DNA of 11,377 nucleotides from Desulfobacteraceae bacterium (GTDB lineage: Bacteria > Desulfobacterota > Desulfobulbia > Desulfobulbales > Desulfobulbaceae). The DNA is taken from NCBI GenBank assembly GCA_022837185.1, contig JALHJD010000070.1, forward strand, positions 1 through 11,377. The letters run 5' to 3'. Within the stretch, counting starts at the first letter, position 1, and every line of letters begins with the position of its first letter. Shown in pieces: positions 1-8,636 of the stretch. Made by a program: the position numbers and the translations under genes. Below the pieces are notes generated by a model. It was not told the DNA's origin. It was given only the letters and a program-made list of their open reading frames with translations, and did no database searches.

Positions 1-27
1 CCTTCCCGGAAAGGACGGAGAGATGCC

Positions 28-657
28 ATGGACAAGCCCCACTTCTATTCTTTACCAAAACTGCCTTACGGATACAAGGAGTTGGCGCCGTTTATGTCGG
101 AGGAGCAGTTACGGATCCATCACGAAAAGCACCACCAGGCCTACGTCACCGGGGCCAACGCGCTGTTCGAGAAGCTCGAGCAGGCCCGGAAGGCCGGGGG
201 CGAGCTCGACATGAAGGCCGCCCTCAAGGAGCTGTCCTTCCACATCGGCGGGCACCTGCTGCACGGCCTTTTCTGGGAGAACCTGGCGCCGGCGGGCAAG
301 GGCGGCGGCGGGAAGCCCGCGGGCGTCCTGGGGGCGGCCATCGACAAGGAGTTCGGCGGCTTCGAGCGGTTCCAGAAGGAATTCACCCAGGCGGCCGTGA
401 GCGCCGAGGGCTCTGGCTGGGCCGCGCTGAGCTGGTGCCGGATGTCGAACCGGCCGCTCGTCATGCAGATCGAAAAGCACAATGTGGACGTGTGCCCCGC
501 GCTCCCGGTTATCCTGGCGATCGACGTCTGGGAGCACGCCTACTACCTGGACTACAGGAACATGAGGGCGAAGTTCGTCGAGGCCTTCTGGAACATCGTG
601 AACTGGGCCGAGGCGAACCGCCGGTTCACGGCCCTTCTCAAGAGCGCCGCGGCCTAA
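28..657 (+). CDS. Superoxide dismutase, Fe/Mn family (archaeal-like subtype)
   Basis: This 209-residue protein should convert superoxide to hydrogen peroxide and oxygen in the cytoplasm; no signal peptide is visible. The metal ligands can be placed: His31 in [10 protein letters not shown], His79 in [13 protein letters not shown], and Asp166 and His170 in [11 protein letters not shown]. Length is normal for the family. Three features resemble archaeal (Sulfolobus-type) enzymes more than E. coli SodA or SodB, judged from memory: GGH before the second ligand, the glycine-rich [11 protein letters not shown] loop, and EKHN near residue 150, where bacterial enzymes carry the outer-sphere Gln region. 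Metal preference (Fe, Mn or either) cannot be read from this. The start is ATG 28, with GGAG at 17-20 placed 7 bases ahead. The downstream gene begins 93 bases after the stop. Codon use is strongly G/C-ending, like the first part of the next frame and unlike the sequence after about 2165. Confidence 0.95.
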   Translation: MDKPHFYSLPKLPYGYKELAPFMSEEQLRIHHEKHHQAYVTGANALFEKLEQARKAGGELDMKAALKELSFHIGGHLLHGLFWENLAPAGKGGGGKPAGVLGAAIDKEFGGFERFQKEFTQAAVSAEGSGWAALSWCRMSNRPLVMQIEKHNVDVCPALPVILAIDVWEHAYYLDYRNMRAKFVEAFWNIVNWAEANRRFTALLKSAAA

Positions 658-668
658 CGGCCCCGCCG

Positions 669-697
669 CGGAGCGCTCCGACGGACGGACGTCCGTC
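669..697. repeat. Two adjacent perfect palindromes between sod and the next gene
   Basis: CGGAGCGCTCCG (669-680) is a perfect 12-base palindrome, and GACGGACGTCCGTC (684-697) is a perfect 14-base palindrome three bases on. The second can also fold as a 7-bp stem with a GGAC loop (680-697). No T-run follows, so this is not a standard factor-independent terminator. It could be a dyad operator or an RNA-stabilising structure at the end of the sod transcript. In such GC-rich DNA, chance is also possible. Confidence 0.45.
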
Positions 698-736
698 TGC
701 GCTGCCCCGCACCGGACGCGGCAGTGAACGAAATCC

Positions 737-744
737 GGAGGAGG
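737..744 (+). promoter_or_regulatory. Shine-Dalgarno site fixing the start at GTG 751
   Basis: GGAGGAGG lies six bases before GTG 751, which is ideal spacing. The upstream in-frame GTG 724 has no such site, and ATG 778 has only a G-run touching it. The start at 751 is therefore preferred. Confidence 0.75.
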
Positions 745-750
745 CAGAAC

Positions 751-3700
751 GTGGCAGGCAGGCCATCGGCTCGGGGGATGAACCGGCTCATCCGGGAGAA
801 GAGCCCCTACCTTCTGCAGCACGCCCGTAATCCCGTGGACTGGTACCCCTGGTCAGACGAGGCCTTCGAGAGGGCCCGGACGGAGAACAGGCCCGTCTTC
901 CTCTCCGTCGGCTACTCCACGTGCCACTGGTGCCACGTGATGGCCCGCGAGTCCTTCGAGGATGCCGAGGTGGCGCGCCTCCTGAACGAGCTCTTCGTCT
1001 GCGTCAAGGTCGACCGCGAGGAGAGGCCCGACGTGGACGGGATCTACATGACCGTCTGCCAGATCATGACGGGCGGCGGCGGCTGGCCGCTGACCGTTCT
1101 CATGACCCCCGACCGAAAGCCTTTCTTTGCCGGCACCTACATCCCGAGGGAGACCCGTCACGGCCGGATGGGGATGATCGAGCTGATCAGGGGCGTCCAG
1201 CGCGTCTGGAAGAGCCGCCACAGGGAGGTGCTTCGGTCTGCCGAGAAGGTCATGGAGGTCCTGCGGAGCGCCTGCGCGGAATCCCCGGCGGGGGATCTCC
1301 CCGGGGAAAGGGCCTGCCGTGCGGCCTTCGAATCGCTTGCCGGACGGTTCGACGAGCGATACGGGGGGTTCGGCGGGGCGCCCAAGTTTCCCTCTGCCCA
1401 TCATTTCCTGTTTCTCCTGCGCTATTGGAAGCGCACCGGCGAGCCCCGCGCCCTCGAGATGGTCGAGAAGAGCCTTGAGGCCATGCGACGGGGCGGCCTC
1501 TACGACCAGCTCGGCCGCGGCTTCCACCGCTACTCCACGGATGCGCGGTGGCTCCTGCCGCACTTCGAGAAGATGCTCTACGACCAGGCCATGCTCTCCC
1601 TGGCCTATGTGGAAGCCTTCCAGGCGACGGGGAGGGCGCAGTATGCGGAGACAGCCGGGGAGGTCTTCGCCTATGTGCTTCGCGACCTGAAGGCTCCCGG
1701 GGGCGCCTTCTTCTGTGCCGAGGATGCCGACAGTGAGGGCGAGGAAGGCAGGTTCTACCTGTGGACGGAGTCCGAGATCCTGGAGACCCTCGATCCGGTC
1801 GAGGGGGCGCTTGTCAGCCGGGTCTGTGGTATCGAGAAGGGGGGCAACTTCCTCGAGGAGGCGTCGCAGGCCAGATCGGGGCGCAACGTCCTGTACCTGG
1901 CCCGGAGCCCCGAAGAGGTGGCCGGCGAACTGGATCTTTCCCCGGGGAGGGCCCGGGAGATCTTCGAATCCGCCAGGGAGAAGCTCTCCCGGCTCAGGGA
2001 GCGCCGCGTCCGGCCCGGAAGGGACGACAAGGTGCTCACGGACTGGAACGGTCTCATGATCGCCGCCCTGGCCAGGGGGGCGGCGACGCTCGGCCGGAAG
2101 GACTGGGCCGGGGCGGCATCGGAGGCCGCCCGATTCGTTCTGGAGCACCTGCGCGACGGCCGGGTGATCATCGCATCCGGGAACGAACAGGCCGCCGGAG
2201 GGCTCAAGGACTGCGCGGTCGACGCCACCCTTGAGGAAGGTGTGGTGACCTTTGATCTCCGTCTCCATGACCTGCACAACCAGGGGATGATCAAGGCGGG
2301 AGGCACGCTCAACCTCCCCGCCCGCAGGCACGGCTGGGTGGACACCATGATCGCCGATGCGGACCTGTCGATCATGGAACTGCAGGTGCGCGACGTTCTG
2401 AGGCTGGCAGGGGAGCGCTGGAATTTGCCGACCGGCGAGGGAATTCTCACCGCCGAAGGCAACCTGAAGGCGGTGGGGTTCGAGGGCATGCGGGTGAGCG
2501 GCAGGGCGGATTTCCGGGACCTCAGGCTGAGCGGCGGTTTCCTCGGGGAAGACAGTCCCTGGTTTGAAAACATCCATCTCAGTGTCGACGATGGGCATTG
2601 GTCGGCAAGGGGCTGGTCGGCCAGGCAGTTCAACCTGGTCAGCGACGCCGGGGAAATGCACGGCGCCGGGCAGCTCGGCGGCGGTGAGATAGTGCTTGAA
2701 GGCCGCGGCTCCATTCATCTTCCGGTCCTGTTCGATCAGTTTCCCAGGCGGCTGCGGGTCCGGGAAGCGGCTTTTCTGGAACAGGGGGAACTGAAATTTT
2801 CCATTGATCTGCGGCGAAGCCGGGAGAAAACCGGGATAGAGTTCACCGCCGGCGTCGACAATCTCGGCGGGCTGTATGAAGGACGGCCGTTTGCCTGGAC
2901 AAGTCCTTTGACCCTGCAGCTGAGCGGGGAAAGAATCGACCGCGACGCCAGGGTCAACGTTCTGCGCCTGGACGCGCCGTTTTTTCACGCCCAAGGCCGT
3001 GGCGATCTGACCCAGTTTACCCTGGATGCGACGGCCGACCTGGAGCAGGCCTTTGCCGAAGTGGGCCGGCTGTTCCAACTGGGATGGAACGGCTTGGGCA
3101 AGGCTGAACTGACCGCGCACGGCAGGGTATTCAGCATGGAGGATGATCGGACCCGGATCGATGCCGACATGCGGATCAATGATTTCACTCTTTTCCGGGA
3201 CGGGGAGGAAGTCGTTCCTGTCCATGACCTGTCCCTGGCGGCCGTTGTGCAGGCGCCCAGGTCGTGGATATGGGAAAAGGGAGGAAAGCTTGACCTGCAG
3301 TTCGCCCTGACAACATGGCTGGGAGAAATGTTCCTTGCCTTCAACGGCGAAAAGCCGGCCGGTGCCCCGCTGCACGGCTGCTATTCCACGGACGCTTCCC
3401 TGCTGCTTGAGCCCGTTGCCCGGTTTCTGCGGGACCGGTCAATCATGGCCGATGAGGATGCCATGGCCGGGGAACTCCAGGTCCAGGCGGCAGGGTATCT
3501 TGACGGGCGGAGCGCGGAAATTCGTGATCTGCAGAGTGAAATTGCCGGATTCGTCCTGAAACGGAAGGGTGCTGTCTTTGCCGATGACAAAATCCGGCTG
3601 GAAACGCGGCAGCAGGTGAATGAAAATATCCCCCGGTTCGCCATCCGGGATCTGGTGGTGACGGACCGCCGGGAGGAATTCCTGCGGACCGGCGCCGGAT

Positions 3701-5157
3701 TCAACCTGATCGGTATCGGCGATCGCCGCCTCTTCCTCCGCAACCTCAGCCTGACGGCCGCGGCCGGGGAAATGACAGTCAATGAGCTGATTGTCCATGA
3801 CTGGCGGACCCCTTTTGCCGGAGCATGGGCCGATCTGGATGGGGAATTCGAACTGGGCGGCTTGACCCCCCTGTTGCAGGGGCTTGGCATTCTGGCCGCC
3901 GATGCCGGTCTGGCCGGCCGCGGAAGCTTGGCGGTGCGGACGCGGGACGCAGGGGCGGGGGAAAGGGAGACCGAAGCCTCTCTCCGGCTGGCTGATTTTG
4001 GTTTCACCCGCAAAAGCAGGGAAATTCTCAGCCGTGAAGAATTACGACTGGACGTCGGCATCCACGAATTGGCCGACGGCGGGGCCGACATCAGATCGCT
4101 GCGGTTCCAGTCGCGGCCTCTGGCGCTGACGGCCACGGGAACGCTGCGGCAGGAGGGGGACCGGTATAACATGGAGCTCAGGGGAGAGGCGGTCCCCGAT
4201 GCGGTGCGATTCGGCGCGCTTCTGGGCGCCCTTTTCGATATCGAGCTCTCCCTGGCCGGCCTCCGCAGCGATTCCTTTCATCTTCGTTTTCCCCTGGCCG
4301 GCGGCAAAGGAGACCCGTTGGCGGTGACGTTGGCGGGTGGTTTTCAGGTCGATGAACTGCGGAGCGCGGGTCTGGAGGCACGGGATTTGCGCGTGCCCGT
4401 TTCCCGGATGGACGGCAGACTGCGCCTGGAAGCAGCCGGCCTCCTGAACGGGGGCCGGCTGGATGCTGCTGTCGACGGCGACCTCATTGCCACCCCGCCC
4501 CGGCTGAAAATTCCGGAAAACAGCCGGATACTGACCGGTGTTGAACTGCGGGAGCCACTGATTGACGGGGTATTGTCCGGCATCCATCCCCTCTTCGGGG
4601 TGATGGCGAAGCCCTCCGGACTGCTGGATGTCCGCCTTGATTCCTTCTCATGGCCGCTGCATGCGGACGGCGGGATGGATGCCGCGTTCATCGCCGTATT
4701 TGATGTCAGGAATATCCAACTTGACAGCAATGGTATACTGAAGGAATTACTGGCCTGGTTCAACCTGGACAAGGAGAAGCCGGCCCTGCAGGACAGGGAG
4801 ATCTACTGTGCCGGCCAGGCCGGACGCATCGCCTGCTCACCGGTGCGCCTGCGCATTGCGGATGCCGACATGGTGGTGAGCGGGTCCGTCGGCCTGGATC
4901 GATCCCTGGACTATACCGTTCAGGTCCCGTTGACCAGGAAGCTGATCAGCGAAGGGGTGTACGGGGCCCTGGCCGAAACCACGGTCACCGTGCCGATCAG
5001 GGGGACGGTCAGCGAACCTTCCTTCGACAGCGCCATGGTGACCGAAGCAATCGGGGATGCGGTCAAGAAGGCGGCGGTCAGGATGATGGACGGGCAGGCC
5101 GAAAAAACAGTGTCGGAGAGGATTATGAATCCGCTCGGGGATATACAATTGCGCTAG
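751..5157 (+). CDS. Fusion frame: truncated YyaL/SPATA20-type thioredoxin protein joined to AsmA-like lipid-transfer-type protein
   Basis: One open frame of 1468 residues holds two unrelated families. Residues 1 to ~472 match the YyaL/SPATA20 (DUF255) family: [24 protein letters not shown] near the start, the thioredoxin-like CHWC centre at Cys58 and Cys61, the [12 protein letters not shown] segment, and then the helical six-hairpin part with [30 protein letters not shown] and [16 protein letters not shown]. Family members normally run about 650-700 residues, so the last third is missing. From ~475 the sequence becomes a long series of beta-strand-like repeats. It ends with segments such as [16 protein letters not shown] and [15 protein letters not shown], typical of AsmA/YdbH-type proteins thought to span the envelope and move lipids. 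That half lacks the expected N-terminal membrane helix. YyaL proteins are cytosolic and AsmA-like proteins periplasmic, so a working fusion is hard to picture. Phe codons change from about 3 TTT in 22 before the switch to about 10 in 23 after it (hand count). Neither family assignment gives a proven reaction. Confidence 0.85.
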   Translation: MAGRPSARGMNRLIREKSPYLLQHARNPVDWYPWSDEAFERARTENRPVFLSVGYSTCHWCHVMARESFEDAEVARLLNELFVCVKVDREERPDVDGIYMTVCQIMTGGGGWPLTVLMTPDRKPFFAGTYIPRETRHGRMGMIELIRGVQRVWKSRHREVLRSAEKVMEVLRSACAESPAGDLPGERACRAAFESLAGRFDERYGGFGGAPKFPSAHHFLFLLRYWKRTGEPRALEMVEKSLEAMRRGGLYDQLGRGFHRYSTDARWLLPHFEKMLYDQAMLSLAYVEAFQATGRAQYAETAGEVFAYVLRDLKAPGGAFFCAEDADSEGEEGRFYLWTESEILETLDPVEGALVSRVCGIEKGGNFLEEASQARSGRNVLYLARSPEEVAGELDLSPGRAREIFESAREKLSRLRERRVRPGRDDKVLTDWNGLMIAALARGAATLGRKDWAGAASEAARFVLEHLRDGRVIIASGNEQAAGGLKDCAVDATLEEGVVTFDLRLHDLHNQGMIKAGGTLNLPARRHGWVDTMIADADLSIMELQVRDVLRLAGERWNLPTGEGILTAEGNLKAVGFEGMRVSGRADFRDLRLSGGFLGEDSPWFENIHLSVDDGHWSARGWSARQFNLVSDAGEMHGAGQLGGGEIVLEGRGSIHLPVLFDQFPRRLRVREAAFLEQGELKFSIDLRRSREKTGIEFTAGVDNLGGLYEGRPFAWTSPLTLQLSGERIDRDARVNVLRLDAPFFHAQGRGDLTQFTLDATADLEQAFAEVGRLFQLGWNGLGKAELTAHGRVFSMEDDRTRIDADMRINDFTLFRDGEEVVPVHDLSLAAVVQAPRSWIWEKGGKLDLQFALTTWLGEMFLAFNGEKPAGAPLHGCYSTDASLLLEPVARFLRDRSIMADEDAMAGELQVQAAGYLDGRSAEIRDLQSEIAGFVLKRKGAVFADDKIRLETRQQVNENIPRFAIRDLVVTDRREEFLRTGAGFNLIGIGDRRLFLRNLSLTAAAGEMTVNELIVHDWRTPFAGAWADLDGEFELGGLTPLLQGLGILAADAGLAGRGSLAVRTRDAGAGERETEASLRLADFGFTRKSREILSREELRLDVGIHELADGGADIRSLRFQSRPLALTATGTLRQEGDRYNMELRGEAVPDAVRFGALLGALFDIELSLAGLRSDSFHLRFPLAGGKGDPLAVTLAGGFQVDELRSAGLEARDLRVPVSRMDGRLRLEAAGLLNGGRLDAAVDGDLIATPPRLKIPENSRILTGVELREPLIDGVLSGIHPLFGVMAKPSGLLDVRLDSFSWPLHADGGMDAAFIAVFDVRNIQLDSNGILKELLAWFNLDKEKPALQDREIYCAGQAGRIACSPVRLRIADADMVVSGSVGLDRSLDYTVQVPLTRKLISEGVYGALAETTVTVPIRGTVSEPSFDSAMVTEAIGDAVKKAAVRMMDGQAEKTVSERIMNPLGDIQLR
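2150..2195 (+). other. Probable junction between unrelated sequences inside the 751-5157 frame
   Basis: The YyaL-like match runs through [11 protein letters not shown] (codons ending at 2166). In family members this is normally followed by a RYRDG-like strand and a DYAFL segment. Here it passes straight into [20 protein letters not shown], which fits the AsmA-like part. The exact base cannot be fixed by eye. Codon preference changes at the same place. Explanations are an assembly or amplification chimera, or a genuine deletion that fused two genes in frame. Confidence 0.7.
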
Positions 5158-5167
5158 GCTGCACACC

Positions 5168-5560
5168 GTGGAAATCGTCATCAGGTTGTGCTCCGTGGGC
5201 CTCGGGGGGTTTATCGGCGCCGTGCTCCGTTATCTGGTCAGCGGCTGGGTCCAGGACCGTTCGGGCTCCATTATGTTCCCGTTCGGCACCGCGGCCGTGA
5301 ATCTCATCGGCTGCTTCTGCATCGGCGTACTGGCCTATATGGTGGAAAGCAGGTCTTTTTTTTCGGTTGAAACACGGGCCTTCCTGCTGATCGGCCTGCT
5401 TGGATCCTTTACCACCTTTTCGACCTTCGGCAGTGAAACCCTCGCCCTCCTCCGCAACGGGAGGCTGGACCTGGCGGTGCTGTATGCGGGCGGGCAGGTT
5501 GCGGCCGGGGTCGGCATGGTTTTTCTCGGCCGTCTGCTGGCCTATGGAATATGGAGATAA
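5168..5560 (+). CDS. crcB: CrcB/Fluc fluoride ion channel
   Basis: This 130-residue membrane protein should form a dual-topology dimer in the inner membrane that lets fluoride leave the cell. The family signatures are clear: GLGGFIGAVLRY (residues 11-22), FGTAAVNLIGCF with the conserved Asn45, and GSFTTFSTFGSE (79-90), which contains the pore Phe box and the central sodium-site region. About four hydrophobic segments are visible, as expected, and the length is standard. The start is GTG 5168, 10 bases after the preceding stop, with only a weak AGG ahead of it, so translation may depend on coupling to the upstream gene. The next gene starts one base after its stop. There is no room for a fluoride riboswitch directly upstream. 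The gene looks complete. Confidence 0.95.
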   Translation: MEIVIRLCSVGLGGFIGAVLRYLVSGWVQDRSGSIMFPFGTAAVNLIGCFCIGVLAYMVESRSFFSVETRAFLLIGLLGSFTTFSTFGSETLALLRNGRLDLAVLYAGGQVAAGVGMVFLGRLLAYGIWR

Positions 5561-5561
5561 C

Positions 5562-5924
5562 ATGGATCTGCCCCTGGAAGGATATCTGCTGCGGATCATC
5601 ATCGGCGAGGGCGCGCGGCATGCCGGCCGTCCGCTCTATGAATGGATTGTCGTCAAGGCGAGGGAGTGCGGCGTGGCCGGCGCCACGGTTGTCCGGGGAA
5701 TGATGGGCTACGGAGCCAACAGCCGGATCAAGACCACATCGATCCTGCGATTATCGGAAGATCTTCCGGTGATCATCGAGATGGTTGACACCCGGACAAT
5801 GCTCGAGCAGTTTCTGGAGGTCATTGATCCGGTCATCAGTGAAGGGCTGGTGACGTTTGAGAAAATGAATATTCGCATGTACCGGGCGACGCCCGGGAGA
5901 ACCCCTGGCAAAGAACGTCAATAG
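5562..5924 (+). CDS. DUF190 family protein, partner of CrcB
   Basis: A 120-residue cytosolic protein of the DUF190 family. The family pattern runs from residue 6 to about 105: EGYLLRIIIGEGARHAGRPL, then AGATVVRGMMGYGANSRI, then LRLSEDLPVIIEMVDT. The fold is PII/ferredoxin-like. DUF190 genes commonly sit beside crcB, which supports a fluoride-linked role, perhaps modulating the channel, but the biochemical function is not established. The start is ATG 5562, one base after the crcB stop, with GGAG at 5553-5556 inside the end of crcB, so the two are translationally linked. The C-terminal ~12 residues are Arg/Gly-rich and look like a disordered tail. Confidence 0.9.
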   Translation: MDLPLEGYLLRIIIGEGARHAGRPLYEWIVVKARECGVAGATVVRGMMGYGANSRIKTTSILRLSEDLPVIIEMVDTRTMLEQFLEVIDPVISEGLVTFEKMNIRMYRATPGRTPGKERQ

Positions 5925-6046
5925 CGGGTGAAGCGGCGAGGACCCGGGCGGCCGCCATGGGCCATCGCTTTCCGCGGCCGGACGGACCGGAGTCCAGGGG
6001 TATTTTTCTGTATCAGGGACGGTAAATATTGAACAATTCTCATAGT

Positions 6047-6052
6047 GGAGGT
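6047..6052 (+). promoter_or_regulatory. Strong Shine-Dalgarno site fixing the start at ATG 6056
   Basis: GGAGGT followed by GAC and ATG 6056 is a near-ideal ribosome site. The protein from ATG 6056 begins directly with the FAD-binding strand MGKKILIIGG, so the upstream in-frame TTG 6029 is unlikely to be used. The 131-base gap from the previous gene (5925-6055) is GC-rich at first and then AT-rich. It holds only a weak 4-bp hairpin (5984-5995) ahead of a short T-run at 6003-6007, and I see no convincing promoter or terminator there. Confidence 0.8.
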
Positions 6053-6055
6053 GAC

Positions 6056-7780
6056 ATGGGTAAAAAAATTCTGATCATCGGAGGGGTGGCCGCCGGACCC
6101 AAGGCCGCGTGCCGTCTCAAGCGATTGCAGCCGGGCTGGGACGTGACCGTGGTTGACCAGGACAATCTTATTTCCTACGGTGGGTGCGGCATTCCCTATT
6201 ACGTCTGCGGTGATGTGTCCGACGAAAAGGAACTGCGTTCAACCAGTTTTCACATGGTGCGGGACGAGAAATTTTTCGCCGACGCCAAAGGCGTCACGGT
6301 GTTGACCAGGACAAGGGCCCTGGGCATAGACCGCCGGGCCAAAACGGTGCATGTCCGGCAGCTTGATTCCGGGAAGGAAAGCAGGCTTCCCTATGACAAG
6401 CTGCTGCTGACCACGGGTTCCAGCCCGGTTGATCTGCCGATTCCCGGAACCGACCTGGACGGTGTCTTTACGATCGCCAACCTGCACAAGGCGATTGACA
6501 TAAAAGAGCGGATCGCCCGGGGGCAGGTGGCAAAGGCAGTGGTGGTCGGCGGCGGGGCCATCGGCGTTGAGATGGCCGAGGCCCTGACCGATCTGTGGGG
6601 AGTGGAGACCGCGCTGGTCGAATACATGCCCCAGCTGCTGCCGCGGGTCATTGATCGGGAGTTCGCGGCCATGCTCAAGACCCAACTGCTGGACAAGGAT
6701 GTCCGGGTCTATACCGGTGAGTCGGCCACCGCCATCGTGGGGGACGACAACGGCAGGGTGACGGGGGTCAAGACCGGCAAGAGAACGCTGGACGCCGACC
6801 TGGTGATCATGGCCGTCGGGGTCCGGCCGCGCAGCGAACTGGCCAGAGAGGCCGGCCTTGCCGTGGCCCCCTGGGGGGGGATCAAGGTCAACAACAGGCT
6901 GCAGACCTCGGATCCGGACATCTATGCCGCCGGCGACTGCGTGGCCGTGCCGCACCTGGTCACCGGACGCGAAACCTTTGCCCCCTTCGGGTCGCTGGCC
7001 AACCGGCAGGGCAGGATCGCGGCCGACAATATCGCCGGCGGGGTGTCGCTGTTCAACGGTGTGGTCGGCAGTTTCATCATGAAGGCCTTCGACAGCTGCA
7101 TCGCTGCCACCGGCATCAGTTACGACACCGCCGTCGCCGAAGGCTTTGACGCGGACTGTTCATTGAGCGCCCCGTTCGACAGGGCGCATTTCTTCCCGGG
7201 CGCGGCGGTCGCCGTCTACCAGATGGTTTTTGACCGGAAGACCAGAAAGGTGCTCGGACTGCAGGGATTCGGGCCGGCCAATGACTCCGTCTCGGTGCGG
7301 ATCAATACAGCGGCGGCGCTCATCGCCCGGGGGGCCGTCATCGAGGATTTTATCACGGTGGAGATGGCCTATTCGCCGCCATTTTCCTCGGCCATTGATC
7401 CGATCAACGCCGCCGCCTGCATCGCCGACAATATGTGCGCCGGGCTGCTGCGCCGGGTCGACACGGACCGCTTTCTTGCCTGGATGGACGATTTCAGCCG
7501 GGAACAGGACTGGGTCGTCCTGGACATCCGCCATCCCCAGGAAGCGGCCCCGTATGTCGGGAAGTTCGGCCCGGACAGATGGCTGGCCCTCCCCTACAAT
7601 GAGATCCGCCGCCGGCACCAGGAACTGCCGGACGACAGGACCATGATTATTTTCTGCAACGCCGGGAACCGTTCTTTCGAGGTCCAGGTGGCGCTGGATC
7701 AGGTCGGCAGGAAGAACAGCCTGGTTCTCTGCGGCGGGTTTAACGTCATTCGGCGGATGGGGGCCGATCTGCCCGTCTGA
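6056..7780 (+). CDS. FAD/NAD(P)-dependent CoA-disulfide reductase-type oxidoreductase with C-terminal rhodanese domain
   Basis: A 574-residue cytosolic flavoprotein of the CoADR-rhodanese (Npsr-like) family. It is expected to use NAD(P)H to reduce CoA-disulfide, CoA-persulfide or polysulfide. FAD binding is shown by ILIIGGVAAGPKAACRL at the start and by the DIYAAGDCVAVP segment. NAD(P)H binding is shown by VVVGGGAIGVEMAEAL. The single catalytic cysteine is Cys44 in YGGCGIPYY. The dimerisation domain includes EMAYSPPFSSAIDPIN, with the family's conserved Tyr. Residues ~470-574 form a rhodanese domain (VVLDIRHPQE) with active-site Cys534 in FCNAGNRS, so sulfur could pass between the two cysteines. 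The exact substrate cannot be told from sequence. The flanking genes give no sulfur pathway context. Its 3' end overlaps the convergent phosphoesterase gene by 35 bases. Confidence 0.93.
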   Translation: MGKKILIIGGVAAGPKAACRLKRLQPGWDVTVVDQDNLISYGGCGIPYYVCGDVSDEKELRSTSFHMVRDEKFFADAKGVTVLTRTRALGIDRRAKTVHVRQLDSGKESRLPYDKLLLTTGSSPVDLPIPGTDLDGVFTIANLHKAIDIKERIARGQVAKAVVVGGGAIGVEMAEALTDLWGVETALVEYMPQLLPRVIDREFAAMLKTQLLDKDVRVYTGESATAIVGDDNGRVTGVKTGKRTLDADLVIMAVGVRPRSELAREAGLAVAPWGGIKVNNRLQTSDPDIYAAGDCVAVPHLVTGRETFAPFGSLANRQGRIAADNIAGGVSLFNGVVGSFIMKAFDSCIAATGISYDTAVAEGFDADCSLSAPFDRAHFFPGAAVAVYQMVFDRKTRKVLGLQGFGPANDSVSVRINTAAALIARGAVIEDFITVEMAYSPPFSSAIDPINAAACIADNMCAGLLRRVDTDRFLAWMDDFSREQDWVVLDIRHPQEAAPYVGKFGPDRWLALPYNEIRRRHQELPDDRTMIIFCNAGNRSFEVQVALDQVGRKNSLVLCGGFNVIRRMGADLPV

Positions 7781-8609
7781 GGTCTGAAAGGTAGGCGGGC
7801 AGAAGCTCGAAGCAGCGGCCGACCTGCTCCGGGTGATGGGCGTCCGAACCGGCGGTGAGGGGAATGCCGAGTTCGACGGCCCGGCGGATAATCCGCCGGC
7901 CGGGGTACGGTTCGTTGCGCAGGGCGTAGCCGGAGGTGTTGATTTCCAGGGAGATGTTTTTGCGGCGGACGATGTCAAGCAGCCGCTCAACCTGCTCCCA
8001 GTGGGAGTCATTGAACCGCAGGCTGGGGGAATGGCGCATGACGGCGTCCAGATGGCAGAGGACCGTGACATTGTCAAAGCAGTCCAGGGCACTGATGAGT
8101 TGGGAGAAATAGTGTTCGACGACCGTGTCGGGGCCGATGGCGGCCAGGGCGTCAATATTGTGCCGCTTGCGGCTGACCATGTTGAGATGGCGCCTGCCGT
8201 CGAAAAAAAAGTGATAGGAGAGTCCAACCCGGTCCCAGGGATGGCGGGCCAGCCTGTCCTGGAGAATGTCCACGGCAAGGGGATTGTATCCAACCTCGAC
8301 GCCGAGCAGGATCGCGAGGCGGTCGGCGTATATGCTCCGCAGCCGCAGCCCTTCCTCGAAGTACACGGCAAAATCCTCCTCGGTGAGCCAGGTCCGCTCT
8401 CCATAGCTGATGCCCGCTTCCAGGTGTTCGAGAAAGACGATGGTCCTAAGTCCCTTTGCCATCGCGGCCCGGACATAGTCTTCCATGGAGCCCGTAGCGT
8501 GCCGGCACAGGCGGGTATGGACGTGGCCGTCAAGGCGCAGGTCAATCGCGGGGGCGGCCGGACCGCGCCCCGTGGTCGCGCAGCGTCGGCGGGCCGGGAG
8601 CCTGCTCAC
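7746..8609 (-). CDS. PHP-domain metal-dependent phosphoesterase (histidinol-phosphatase-like)
   Basis: A 287-residue cytosolic PHP-superfamily enzyme, likely a phosphomonoesterase with a two- or three-metal centre. The ligands are in order: HVH (His29, His31), His37, His62 in FLEH, Glu105 in GVEVGY, His133 in SYHFF, His186 in CHLD, and Asp256 and His258 in GSDAHHPEQVG. EINTSGY near residue 230 is typical of the HisK-like branch. A role in histidine synthesis is not supported by any neighbour, so nucleotide or other phosphoester substrates are equally possible. The start is GTG 8609; the first 20 residues are Arg/Ala-rich, no good Shine-Dalgarno precedes it, and no ATG or GTG alternative keeps the HVH motif. 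It lies 27 bases after the stop of the upstream small gene and in the same frame. Its 3' end overlaps the oxidoreductase gene in antisense. Confidence 0.88.
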   Translation of the reverse strand: MSRLPARRRCATTGRGPAAPAIDLRLDGHVHTRLCRHATGSMEDYVRAAMAKGLRTIVFLEHLEAGISYGERTWLTEEDFAVYFEEGLRLRSIYADRLAILLGVEVGYNPLAVDILQDRLARHPWDRVGLSYHFFFDGRRHLNMVSRKRHNIDALAAIGPDTVVEHYFSQLISALDCFDNVTVLCHLDAVMRHSPSLRFNDSHWEQVERLLDIVRRKNISLEINTSGYALRNEPYPGRRIIRRAVELGIPLTAGSDAHHPEQVGRCFELLPAYLSDLRRADRPPSAE

Positions 8610-8636
8610 GCCGAGCTGGAGAAGGGCAGGGGGAAC

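Noticed and set aside
853..3375. An 840-codon open frame on the minus strand opposite the fusion gene
   Set aside because: It is out-of-register antisense to well-recognised protein motifs, has Pro/Gly/Arg-rich low-sense composition, and runs through the suspected junction. This is a typical shadow in GC-rich DNA.
5148..5167. Fluoride riboswitch ahead of crcB
   Set aside because: Only ten bases separate the two genes, and the end of the upstream coding sequence shows no crcB-type RNA fold that I can make out.
5984..6007. Terminator after the DUF190 gene
   Set aside because: The hairpin GGAC-CGGA-GTCC has only four pairs, and the T-run starts seven bases after it; too weak to call.
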